Assembly (NCBI RefSeq): GCF_014650175.1
Contig: NZ_BMUL01000011.1
Location: 125,841-189,840 of the forward strand
Direction of reading: 5' to 3'
DNA from: Streptomyces termitum
Lineage (GTDB): Bacteria > Actinomycetota > Actinomycetes > Streptomycetales > Streptomycetaceae
DNA length: 64,000 bases
Shown: positions 43,845 through 50,820 of the stretch, piece by piece
Layout of the letters: each line of letters opens with the position of its first letter
Numbering within the stretch: position 1 is the first letter of the stretch
The notes under the pieces: model-generated
Databases searched by the model: none
What the model was told of the DNA's origin: nothing
The model's input: the letters and a program-made list of their open reading frames with translations, nothing else
Made by a program: the position numbers and the translations under genes

Positions 43845-44672
43845 TCAGTGGGGCTTGTGGGCGACGGCGAAGATCCGGCGGAAGGGGAAGACGGTGCCGT
43901 GCGGGCCGGGCGGGTACGCCTCGCGCAGCAGGGCGCGGCATTCGCCGAGGAAGGCGTCGGTGGCCTCGGGGTCGTCGGCGAGGGCGGTGAGGACGGGCAG
44001 CAGGGCGGTGCCCCTGACCCAGTCGAGGACGGGGTCCTCGCCGGTCAGGAGCTGGCAGTAGGTGGTCTCCCAGACGTCGGCGGCGCAGCCGAGGGCGGTG
44101 AGCCGGGTGAGGTAGTCGGCGGGTTCGAGGACGCGGGTGCGGCCGCGGGCCCGGTCGCCGAGGCGGGCGCGCCAGGCGGGGCCGGCGCAGAGGGCGTCGA
44201 CGACGGTGTGGCTGGGGGCGGCGGAGTTGCCGGGGACCTGGAGGGCGAGGGTGCCGCCGGGGCGGAGGCCGTCGATCCAGCCGGGGAGGGCGTCGGCGTG
44301 GCCGGGGACCCATTGGAGGGCGGCGTTGGAGACGATCAGGTCGTAGGGCTCGTCGGGGGTCCAGTCGGCGAGGTCGGCGGGGCGGAAGTCGAGGCGGCCG
44401 CCGCCGGGGGTGGGGCCGGCCCAGTCCCGTTCGGCCCGTTCGAGCATCTCGGGGGAGAGGTCGAAGCCGGTGACGCGGGCGGCGGGCCAGCGCTCGGTGA
44501 GGAGGGCCGTCACGTTGCCCGCGCCGCAGCCGAGGTCGGCGATGCGGAGGGGGCCGGCGTGCGGGGGCGGGGCGGGCACCCGGGCGAGGAGGTCGAGGAA
44601 GGGGCGGGTGCGGTGGGTGGCGTGCCGGAGGTACTGCTCCGGGTTCCAGACGGGTGCGGTGGCGGGGTCCAT
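43845..44672 (-). CDS. tam: SAM-dependent methyltransferase, trans-aconitate methyltransferase type
   Basis: A 275-aa class I methyltransferase. SAM motif I is IADLGCGAGNVTALL, motif II acidic residue in VTGFDLSPEML, and Tam-type signatures VSNAALQWVPGHADALPGW and LQVPGNSAAPSHTV are present. Tam methylates trans-aconitate, a spontaneous by-product of citrate metabolism that inhibits aconitase. The ATG at 44672 has GAGGAGG 9 nt upstream. It is divergent from a MarR-family gene with tandem operators between, the arrangement I recall for tam and tamR in S. coelicolor, supporting the assignment. Confidence 0.87.
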   Translation of the reverse strand: MDPATAPVWNPEQYLRHATHRTRPFLDLLARVPAPPPHAGPLRIADLGCGAGNVTALLTERWPAARVTGFDLSPEMLERAERDWAGPTPGGGRLDFRPADLADWTPDEPYDLIVSNAALQWVPGHADALPGWIDGLRPGGTLALQVPGNSAAPSHTVVDALCAGPAWRARLGDRARGRTRVLEPADYLTRLTALGCAADVWETTYCQLLTGEDPVLDWVRGTALLPVLTALADDPEATDAFLGECRALLREAYPPGPHGTVFPFRRIFAVAHKPH

Positions 44673-44761
44673 GCGGGGGTGCCTCCTCGCGGTACGGGCG
44701 CCGCGTCGGGGCCGCGCGGCCGGTTCCCGCCGTCCATGCTCCCCACCCTGGTATCTCGATG

Positions 44762-44803
44762 TCAAGAAACTTGAAGGCGAGAAACTCGAAGACAAGAGAC
44801 TTT
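44762..44803. promoter_or_regulatory. Three tandem TamR-type operators
   Basis: Palindromes TCAAGAAACTTGA (44762-44774), CGAGAAACTCG (44778-44788) and the imperfect CAAGAGACTTT (44793-44803) have centres exactly 15 bp apart. They lie between tam and the MarR gene and overlap or flank both promoters. Confidence 0.75.
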
Positions 44804-44819
44804 ATGTCAACAGACCCAC

Positions 44820-44825
44820 TACACT
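44820..44825 (+). promoter_or_regulatory. -10 of a leaderless tamR mRNA
   Basis: TACACT ends 6 nt before the ATG at 44832 and no ribosome site is present. Initiation at or near the A of the ATG is likely. Confidence 0.5.
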
Positions 44826-44831
44826 GATCAC

Positions 44832-45329
44832 ATGGAGGACGAGGTCGACCGGCTGGTCGCTGCATGGCGCCGAGAGCGCCCGGACCTCGACGTGGAACCG
44901 TTGGAGGTCCTCAGCCGCGTCTCCCGGCTGGCCCGGCACCTCGACCGCGCCCGCCGGATCGCCTTCTCGGAGCACCAGCTGGAGCCCTGGGAGTTCGACG
45001 TCCTCACCTCGCTGCGCCGCGCCGGAGCCCCGTACCAGCTCTCCCCCGGCCAGCTCCTCACCCAGACCCTGGTCACCTCCGGGACCATGACCAACCGCAT
45101 CGACCGGCTCACCAAGAAGGGCCTCGTCGAGCGGCTGCCCGACCCCAGCGACCGGCGCGGGGTCCTCGTCCGGCTCACCCCGGAGGGACGGGACCGCGCC
45201 GACGAGGCACTGGCCGGACTCCTCGCCCAGGAACGGGCCATCCTCGCCCGGCTCTCCGGCTCCCAGCGGGCCGAACTCGCCGCGCTGCTACGCCGGCTGA
45301 CCGCCCCGTTCGACAACCTCCCCGGCTAG
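44832..45329 (+). CDS. tamR: MarR-family regulator of tam
   Basis: A 165-aa MarR regulator. Winged-helix features: LEPWEFDVLTSLRRAGAPYQLSPGQL, the recognition helix TSGTMTNRIDRLTKKGLVERL and the wing DPSDRRGVLVRLT. Position and divergent partner match TamR, which I recall binds trans-aconitate and citrate and represses tam. The stop codon lies inside the left arm of a 19-bp inverted repeat. Confidence 0.87.
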   Translation: MEDEVDRLVAAWRRERPDLDVEPLEVLSRVSRLARHLDRARRIAFSEHQLEPWEFDVLTSLRRAGAPYQLSPGQLLTQTLVTSGTMTNRIDRLTKKGLVERLPDPSDRRGVLVRLTPEGRDRADEALAGLLAQERAILARLSGSQRAELAALLRRLTAPFDNLPG

Positions 45330-45483
45330 GGCCTGGCTGACCATTCCCGCCGGGCCCGGCACGCCCGCTCGCCGCACGGCCGAAACGCCCAAGTAGCTCC
45401 GCTACGAGGGCGCCCCGACCGCACGCCGATCGCACGCACCGAACGACCCGGCCTGATCCGACGCGAATGGTCAGCCAGGCCCT
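45328..45483. repeat. 156-bp element with 19-bp perfect terminal inverted repeats
   Basis: AGGGCCTGGCTGACCATTC at 45328-45346 is exactly reverse-complemented at 45465-45483. The interior holds a second hairpin (CGCCC..GTAGC at 45386-45397 with GCTAC..GGGCG at 45401-45412). Both outer arms include the stop codons of the flanking convergent genes. It may be a MITE-like or REP-like unit that also terminates transcription. Confidence 0.75.
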
Positions 45484-46283
45484 GGCACCGGCACCGGATC
45501 CAGCGGTGCCGGGCCCACGCCCGCGCGCCGGGCCAGGGCCACCGCCGCCAGGGTCGAGTGCACGCCCAGCTTCCCCAGCACGTTCTGCATGTGGGTGCGG
45601 ACCGTGTGCGGGGAGAGGAACAGCCGCTCCGCGACCGCCTTCCGGCCGAGCCCCGCCACCATGCAGCACAGCACCTCCCGCTCGCGCGGGGTCAGCGCCT
45701 CCACCAGGCGCTCGCTCTCCGTCCGGTGCCGCCGGGCCTCCGTCAGCTCCCGCAGCACCCCCGTCAGCAGCGCCGGCGGCAGATGGGTCTCGTCCCGCAG
45801 CACCCCCCGCACCACGGCCAGCAGCCGCTGGAGCGAGCAGTCCTTCGCCACCCAGCCCGAGGCCCCCGCCTGGAGGGCGAGCGCGGCCCGGCGGGCGTCG
45901 TCCCGCTCGGCGAGGACCACGACGCGGACCCCCGGATGGGCCGCCCGCACCTCGCCCGCCAGCGCGATCCCGTCCGCGGCGGACCCGTCCCCGGCCCGGT
46001 CCGCGCCGGGCCCCGGCTGCACCGGCACCAGGCCGGACGGCACCGGTCCGGACGGGGCGAGGCCGGACGGGGCGAGGCCGGAGGGGACGGCGCCCAGGTC
46101 GGCGTCGACGAGCAGCACGTCGAAGCGGCGGCCCTCCGCCGCGCCCCGCTCCAGGCAGCGCGCCGCCGCCGGACCGCTGCCCGCGGCGGCGACGTCGACG
46201 TCGGGCTCGGCCGCGAGCGCGGCGGCCAGGGACTCGGCGAAGACGCGGTGGTCGTCCACCACCAGGACGCGGATTCGTGCCAC
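45471..46283 (-). CDS. LuxR-type response regulator with insert in receiver
   Basis: A 270-aa NarL/FixJ-type regulator. The receiver has acidic pocket VVDDH and phospho-acceptor LLVDADL. Directly after it an unusual ~40-residue low-complexity insert appears (PSGLAPSGLAPSGPVPSG and on), interrupting the fold before IALAGEVRAAHPGVRVVVL. The C-terminal HTH is LTPREREVLCCMVAGLGRKA with SPHTVRTHMQNVLGKLGV. Start at GTG 46283, with GGGGG 9 nt upstream; the longer frame adds Arg-rich sequence. No partner kinase is adjacent. Its stop codon lies in the inverted-repeat arm at 45465-45483. Confidence 0.87.
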   Translation of the reverse strand: MARIRVLVVDDHRVFAESLAAALAAEPDVDVAAAGSGPAAARCLERGAAEGRRFDVLLVDADLGAVPSGLAPSGLAPSGPVPSGLVPVQPGPGADRAGDGSAADGIALAGEVRAAHPGVRVVVLAERDDARRAALALQAGASGWVAKDCSLQRLLAVVRGVLRDETHLPPALLTGVLRELTEARRHRTESERLVEALTPREREVLCCMVAGLGRKAVAERLFLSPHTVRTHMQNVLGKLGVHSTLAAVALARRAGVGPAPLDPVPVPGPG

Positions 46284-46567
46284 GGAGAAAACCCCCAAGG
46301 GTCGAGGAGAGGCGACCGGCGCGGTACGGCGCCGGGGGCGGGTCCGTCGGGCGCACGGCCGCCGCCGTGCCCTGACTGCTACCCCGCTCCCGGCGCCGTA
46401 CCCGACGGCACTCGTTCCCCTGAACGGCACCGGCCCCCACCGGTGCTGCCCACAGAGTAGGGGCGGGAGGGCACCGCGGGGGCCGATTGGCGGAACTGTC
46501 CGAAGTCGTCCGTACGTGTGAGCGGCGGGCGCCCGGCAGGACCACGGAAGGGTGAGCGCCGGGCCGG

Positions 46568-47707
46568 TCAGAGGCGGCGGGCGCCTCCCGAGGGGACGGC
46601 CGGGAAGACGCCCGGCTCGGCGTACCCGGCGGCGGCGAAGGCCGTCCGGACCGCCCCCGCGACCGCGTCGGCCCGGTCCGCCCCGGTGAGGACGACGGCC
46701 GAGCCGCCGAAGCCGCCGCCGGTCATCCGGGCGCCCAGCGCCCCGGCGCCGGTCGCCGCCCGCACCACCAGGTCCAGTTCGGGGCAGGAGACCCGCAGGT
46801 CGTCGCGGAGCGAGAGGTGGCCCTCGGTGAGCAGCGGGCCGACGGCACGCAGGTCACCGGCGTCGAGCAGGGCGGCGACCCGGTCGACCCGGTCGTTCTC
46901 GGAGACGACGTGGCGGACGTACCGGGCGACCGTCGCGTCGTCCAGCCGGGCGAGCGCGGCGGGCAGCTCCCCGACGGTCACGTCGCGCAGCGCCCGCACC
47001 CCGAGCGCCCGCGCGCCCGCCTCGCACCCGGCGCGCCGCTCGGCGTACGCGCCGTCGCCCAGCCGGTGCCGGACCCGGGTGTCCACGACGAGCAGGGCGA
47101 GTCCGGCCGCCGCCGGGTCGAAGGGCACCTGGCGGCGGCCGAGGTCCCGGGTGTCCAGGTGGAGGAGGTGGCCCTCGACGGCGCAGGCGGAGGTCATCTG
47201 GTCCATGACGCCGCAGGGCACGCCGACGTGCTCGTTCTCGGCGCGCTGGGCGAGACGGGCCAGCTCCGGCCGGCTCAGGCCGAGGCCGAAGAGGTCGTCG
47301 AGGGCGAGGGCGGTGACGACCTCCAGGGCGGCCGAGGAGGAGAGCCCGGCGCCGGTGGGCACGGTGGAGGCGACGTGCAGATCGGCGCCGGTGACGGCGT
47401 GCCCGGCCTCCCGCAGCACCCGCACCACGCCCGCCGGGTAGGCGGTCCAGCCGCCGCCGGAGAGCGGCGCCGGGTCCTCGACGCGGAGCTCGGCCACCTC
47501 CCCGCCGATGTCGGCGGAGTGCAGCCGCAGCAGGCCGTCGGTGCGGCGGGAGACGGCGGCGACGGTGGTGTGCGGCAGGGCGAGGGGCAGCACGAAGCCC
47601 TCGTTGAAGTCGGTGTACTCCCCGATCAGGTTGACCCGGCCGGGGGCCGCCCAGACCCCCTCGGGCGCGGCCCCGTACAGCTCCTCGAAGCGGGCGGCGA
47701 CGTTCAC
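46568..47707 (-). CDS. galK: Galactokinase
   Basis: A 379-aa GHMP kinase phosphorylating galactose at C1, first step of the Leloir pathway. Signatures: galactokinase motif GRVNLIGEYTDFNEGFVLPLA, ATP motif VPTGAGLSSSAALEV, and the C-terminal GARMTGGGFGGSAV. Catalytic Asp probable in GVMDQMTS. Its GTG start overlaps the galE stop (GTGA). Third gene of galT-galE-galK. Confidence 0.96.
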   Translation of the reverse strand: MNVAARFEELYGAAPEGVWAAPGRVNLIGEYTDFNEGFVLPLALPHTTVAAVSRRTDGLLRLHSADIGGEVAELRVEDPAPLSGGGWTAYPAGVVRVLREAGHAVTGADLHVASTVPTGAGLSSSAALEVVTALALDDLFGLGLSRPELARLAQRAENEHVGVPCGVMDQMTSACAVEGHLLHLDTRDLGRRQVPFDPAAAGLALLVVDTRVRHRLGDGAYAERRAGCEAGARALGVRALRDVTVGELPAALARLDDATVARYVRHVVSENDRVDRVAALLDAGDLRAVGPLLTEGHLSLRDDLRVSCPELDLVVRAATGAGALGARMTGGGFGGSAVVLTGADRADAVAGAVRTAFAAAGYAEPGVFPAVPSGGARRL

Positions 47708-48693
47708 GGGCGGGCTCCTTCCCGGCGCGCGAACGCCCAGGCGTCGGCGACGGCCTCGGCGAGGCCGGTGCGGGACGGCGTCCAGCCGAGGCGGGTGCGG
47801 GCGGTGGCGGCGGAGGCCACCAGGACGGCGGGGTCGCCGGGGCGGCGCGGGCCGGTGGTCGCGGGGACCGGGCGGCCGGTGACCCTGCGGACGGTGTCGA
47901 TCACCTCGCGGACCGAGAAGCCGTCGCCGTTGCCCAGGTTGCAGACCAGGTGCTCGCCCGCCGGGACGGAGCCGTCCGCGAGGGCGCCGAGGGCCCGCAG
48001 GTGGGCGTCGGCGAGGTCGGCGACGTGGAGGTAGTCGCGGACGCAGGTGCCGTCGGGGGTGGGGTAGTCGTCGCCGTGGACGAGGATCTCCGGGCGGCGG
48101 CCGAGGGCGACCTGGAGGACGAGCGGGACGAGGTGGGACTCGGGCTCGTGGCGCTCGCCGAACCGGCCGTACGCGCCCGCGACGTTGAAGTAGCGCAGCG
48201 AGACGGCGGCCAGGCCGTGGGCCGCGCACTCTCCGGCGATCATGTGGTCGACGGCGAGCTTGGTCGCCCCGTAGGGGCTGGTGGGGGCGGTCGGGGAGGT
48301 CTCCGTGAGCGGTCCGGGACCGGGGTCGCCGTAGGTGGCGGCGGTGGAGGAGAAGACCAGCCGGCGCACGCCCGCCGCGCGCTGGGCGGCGAGCAGGGCC
48401 ATGGTGCCGCCGACGTTGTTCTCCCAGTACTTCTCCGGCCGGGCGACGGACTCGCCGACCTGGGAGGAGGCGGCGAAGTGCAGCACCCCGGCGTAGGAGG
48501 CGTCGAGCAGGCCGGCGGCGTCCTGGACGCGGCCCTCGACGAAGTCGGCGCCGTCGGGGACCGCCTCGCGGAAGCCGGTGGAGAGGTCGTCGAGGACGGT
48601 GACCGCGTGGCCCCGCTCCAGGAGGTGGGCGGTGACCACGCTGCCCACGTATCCCGCCCCGCCCGTCACCAGGTACCTCTGGGGCTCTGTCAT
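47704..48693 (-). CDS. galE: UDP-glucose 4-epimerase
   Basis: A 329-aa extended short-chain dehydrogenase/reductase interconverting UDP-galactose and UDP-glucose. NAD motif VTGGAGYVGS, catalytic Tyr-x3-Lys in SPYGATKLA, plus FSSTAATYGDP and YFNVAGAYGRFGE. Start ATG overlaps the galT stop (ATGA) and its stop overlaps galK, so the operon is tightly coupled. Confidence 0.96.
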   Translation of the reverse strand: MTEPQRYLVTGGAGYVGSVVTAHLLERGHAVTVLDDLSTGFREAVPDGADFVEGRVQDAAGLLDASYAGVLHFAASSQVGESVARPEKYWENNVGGTMALLAAQRAAGVRRLVFSSTAATYGDPGPGPLTETSPTAPTSPYGATKLAVDHMIAGECAAHGLAAVSLRYFNVAGAYGRFGERHEPESHLVPLVLQVALGRRPEILVHGDDYPTPDGTCVRDYLHVADLADAHLRALGALADGSVPAGEHLVCNLGNGDGFSVREVIDTVRRVTGRPVPATTGPRRPGDPAVLVASAATARTRLGWTPSRTGLAEAVADAWAFARREGARP

Positions 48694-49733
48694 GCTTCCG
48701 CCACCTCTCGGATGCGGCGGGCCGCGTCCTCCGGCCGGACGTCGTTCATGAACGCGCCCATGCCGGACTCGGTGCCCGCGAGGAACTTCAGCTTCCCGGA
48801 GGCGCGCCGGACCGTGAACAGCTCCAGGTGCAGCCCGAACTCCTCCCGCCGCGCGTCCGCGACCGGCGCCTGGTGCCAGGCGGCGATGTAGGGCGTGGGC
48901 GGCTCCGCCGGGCCGAAGATCCGGTCGAAGCGCCTCAACAGTTCCAGGTAGACCTGTGGAAGGGCTGTCCGCGCCGCCCCGTCCAGGGCGGTCAGGTCGG
49001 GCACCCGGCGGAGCGGGTGCAGGTGGACCTCGTACGGCCAGCGGGCGGCGTACGGCACGAAGGCGGCCCAGTCGTCCGTCTCCAGCACCATCCGCGCGCC
49101 GTCCGCGCGCTCGCGGGCGACGACGTCGTCGAAGAGGTTGCGGCCGGTGGCCCGGCGGTGCTCGTCGAGCCTGCGCAGGGTGAGGGCGGTGCGGGGGGTG
49201 GTGTACGGCAGGGCGTAGACCTGGCCGTGGGCGTGCGGCAGGGTGACGCCGATCTCGCGGCCCCGGTTCTCGAAGCAGTAGACCTGCTCGACGCCGGGGA
49301 GGGCGGAGAGGTCGGCGGTGCGGTCGGTCCAGGCGTCGAGGACGAGGCGGGCCCGTTCCTCGGTGAGGTCGGCGAAGGAGGCGGTGTGGTCGTCGGTGAA
49401 GCAGACGACCTCGCAGCGGCCGGTGCCGCCGGAGAGGGCGGGGAAGCGGTTCTCGAAGACGGCGACCTCGTAGCCGTCCCCGGGGATCTCGCTCTCGTGG
49501 CCGGGGCGGGCCGGGCAGAGCGGGCAGGCGTCGGCGGGCGGGAGGTGGGTGCGGGTCTGCCGGTGGGAGGCGACGGCGACGTGGTCGCCGGTCAGCTCGT
49601 CGAGGCGGATCTCGGAGCGGGAGGCGACGGGGGCGAGCGGGCGCGGGTCGGCGGCGGTGCGGGGGGTGCCGTCCCGGGTGTCGTAGTAGATGAGCTCGCG
49701 GCCGTCGGCGAGCCGGGTGACGGTCTTCTTCAC
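48690..49733 (-). CDS. galT: Galactose-1-phosphate uridylyltransferase
   Basis: A 347-aa HIT-superfamily enzyme exchanging UMP between UDP-glucose and galactose 1-phosphate. The nucleophilic His lies in LPHAHGQVYALPY (HxH) and zinc ligands include CPLCPARPGHESEIP. GTG 49733 with GGAGGG 6 nt upstream is the supported start; the frame continues to 49787 but encodes an unlikely Cys-rich leader. First gene of the operon. Confidence 0.95.
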   Translation of the reverse strand: MKKTVTRLADGRELIYYDTRDGTPRTAADPRPLAPVASRSEIRLDELTGDHVAVASHRQTRTHLPPADACPLCPARPGHESEIPGDGYEVAVFENRFPALSGGTGRCEVVCFTDDHTASFADLTEERARLVLDAWTDRTADLSALPGVEQVYCFENRGREIGVTLPHAHGQVYALPYTTPRTALTLRRLDEHRRATGRNLFDDVVARERADGARMVLETDDWAAFVPYAARWPYEVHLHPLRRVPDLTALDGAARTALPQVYLELLRRFDRIFGPAEPPTPYIAAWHQAPVADARREEFGLHLELFTVRRASGKLKFLAGTESGMGAFMNDVRPEDAARRIREVAEA

Positions 49734-49771
49734 GGGGTGCCCTCCGGGCAGGACCAAACAGAAGCACACAC

Positions 49772-49800
49772 AAAGAACCACGATCAAACATCGGAGTCAA
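49772..49800 (-). promoter_or_regulatory. Candidate gal operon promoter
   Basis: On the minus strand TTGACT (49800-49795) and TTCTTT (49777-49772) are 17 bp apart, ending about 39 bp before the galT start. The -10 is weak. This A/T-richer stretch is the only promoter-like sequence upstream of galT. Confidence 0.45.
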
Positions 49801-49859
49801 CGGCGAAGACCGGATCGACCACGTCCGGGCCGGAATCCGGGCCGGTGTCGGAGCCGGGC

Positions 49860-49965
49860 CGGTTCGAAAAAGGCCGGTTCGGGAGGGACCCCGTTCGGGA
49901 GAGGCCGGTTCGGGAGGGGCCCTGTTCGAGGGGGCCGGTTCGGGAGGGGCCCGGTTCAGGAAGGG
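49860..49965. repeat. 15-16 bp tandem repeats upstream of the gal operon
   Basis: GGTTCG-type cores recur at about 49861, 49876, 49892, 49907, 49923, 49937 and 49953, giving seven imperfect GGCCGGTTCGGGAGG-like units between the gal promoter and the stop of a LuxR-type gene. They end inside the last codons of that gene. Confidence 0.75.
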
Positions 49966-50639
49966 CCGCGCCGTCCCGGCACCGCCCGGTCCAGCAGCCC
50001 CGTCCGGGCCGCCAGTGCCGCCGCCTCCAGGCGCGAGCCGACGCCCAGCTTCATCAGCACCCGCTGCACGTGCGTGCGCGCCGTGCTCGACGCGATCCCC
50101 ATGCCCGCCGCGATCCGCCGGGTGTCCTCCCCCTCGGCGACCCGCACCAGCACCTCCACCTCGCGGTGGGTCAGCAGCCGCAGCAGCCGCTGCGCCTCGT
50201 CGTCCGGCTGCGCCGCCGGGTTCAGCAGCTCCGCGAACGCCCCCTGGAGGAGCTGCGGCGCCACCGCCGCCTCCCCCGCCCGCGCCTTCAGCAGCGCCCG
50301 TTCGACGCCCTCGATCCGCTCGTCGTGCCGCACGTACCCCGACGCCCCGGCCGCGAAGGCCGCCGCGATCCCGCGCGGCGACGGCACCGGGCCCAGCACC
50401 ACCACGGCCACCTGCGGGCGCTCCCGCTTGATCCGGGCGACCGGCTCGAAGGCCCCGGGCGCGGCCGGCGCCGCCGTCCCGAAGAGGCAGACCTCCGGCG
50501 CCCTGCCGATCACGACCTCCGCCGCCCCGGCGGCCGGCGCGGCCGCCGCGAGCACCCGGTGCCCGCGCAGCTTCAGCGCCGAGGCGAGCGCCTCCGCGAG
50601 CAGGCGGTGGTCGTCCACGACCACGAGCCGAACGCCCAT
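49956..50639 (-). CDS. LuxR-type regulator with degenerate receiver
   Basis: A 227-aa protein built like a NarL/FixJ response regulator: LVVVDDHRLLAEAL acidic start, and a C-terminal HTH (LTHREVEVLVRVAEGEDTRR with SSTARTHVQRVLMKLGV). The expected phospho-acceptor strand reads EVCLFGTAA, with no Asp, so aspartyl phosphorylation is unlikely. The receiver's SGYVRHDE end is kept. It may respond to a ligand or act constitutively. Related in architecture to the regulator on the other side of the gal operon. ATG 50639 has GGGGGA upstream. Confidence 0.85.
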   Translation of the reverse strand: MGVRLVVVDDHRLLAEALASALKLRGHRVLAAAAPAAGAAEVVIGRAPEVCLFGTAAPAAPGAFEPVARIKRERPQVAVVVLGPVPSPRGIAAAFAAGASGYVRHDERIEGVERALLKARAGEAAVAPQLLQGAFAELLNPAAQPDDEAQRLLRLLTHREVEVLVRVAEGEDTRRIAAGMGIASSTARTHVQRVLMKLGVGSRLEAAALAARTGLLDRAVPGRRGPS

Positions 50640-50771
50640 CCCGTCATCCCCCAGTTCCCGGCGCGGCGCGCCCCCGGCGCCGCTGCCCCGGCAAGCTACA
50701 CGCTCCCCCGCGCCCCGGTGCGCCAATCGCCGTCGCCCGAAAGGGGGAAGCCGCCGGTCCCGCACACGCGG

Positions 50772-50804
50772 AAGGGCCTCCCCGGCGGTGCCGGGGAGGC
50801 CCTT
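50772..50804 (-). terminator. Terminator of the beta-propeller operon
   Basis: A perfect 14-bp stem (50772-50785 with 50791-50804) and a 5-nt loop lie 17 bp past the stop codon at 50821. Confidence 0.9.
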
Positions 50805-50820
50805 GCGTACGCGGCGGGCG

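Noticed and set aside
46427..46446. gal operon terminator (GCACCGG / CCGGTGC)
   Set aside because: Short 7-bp stem more than 120 bp past galK and inside the upstream region of the LuxR gene; too weak to call.
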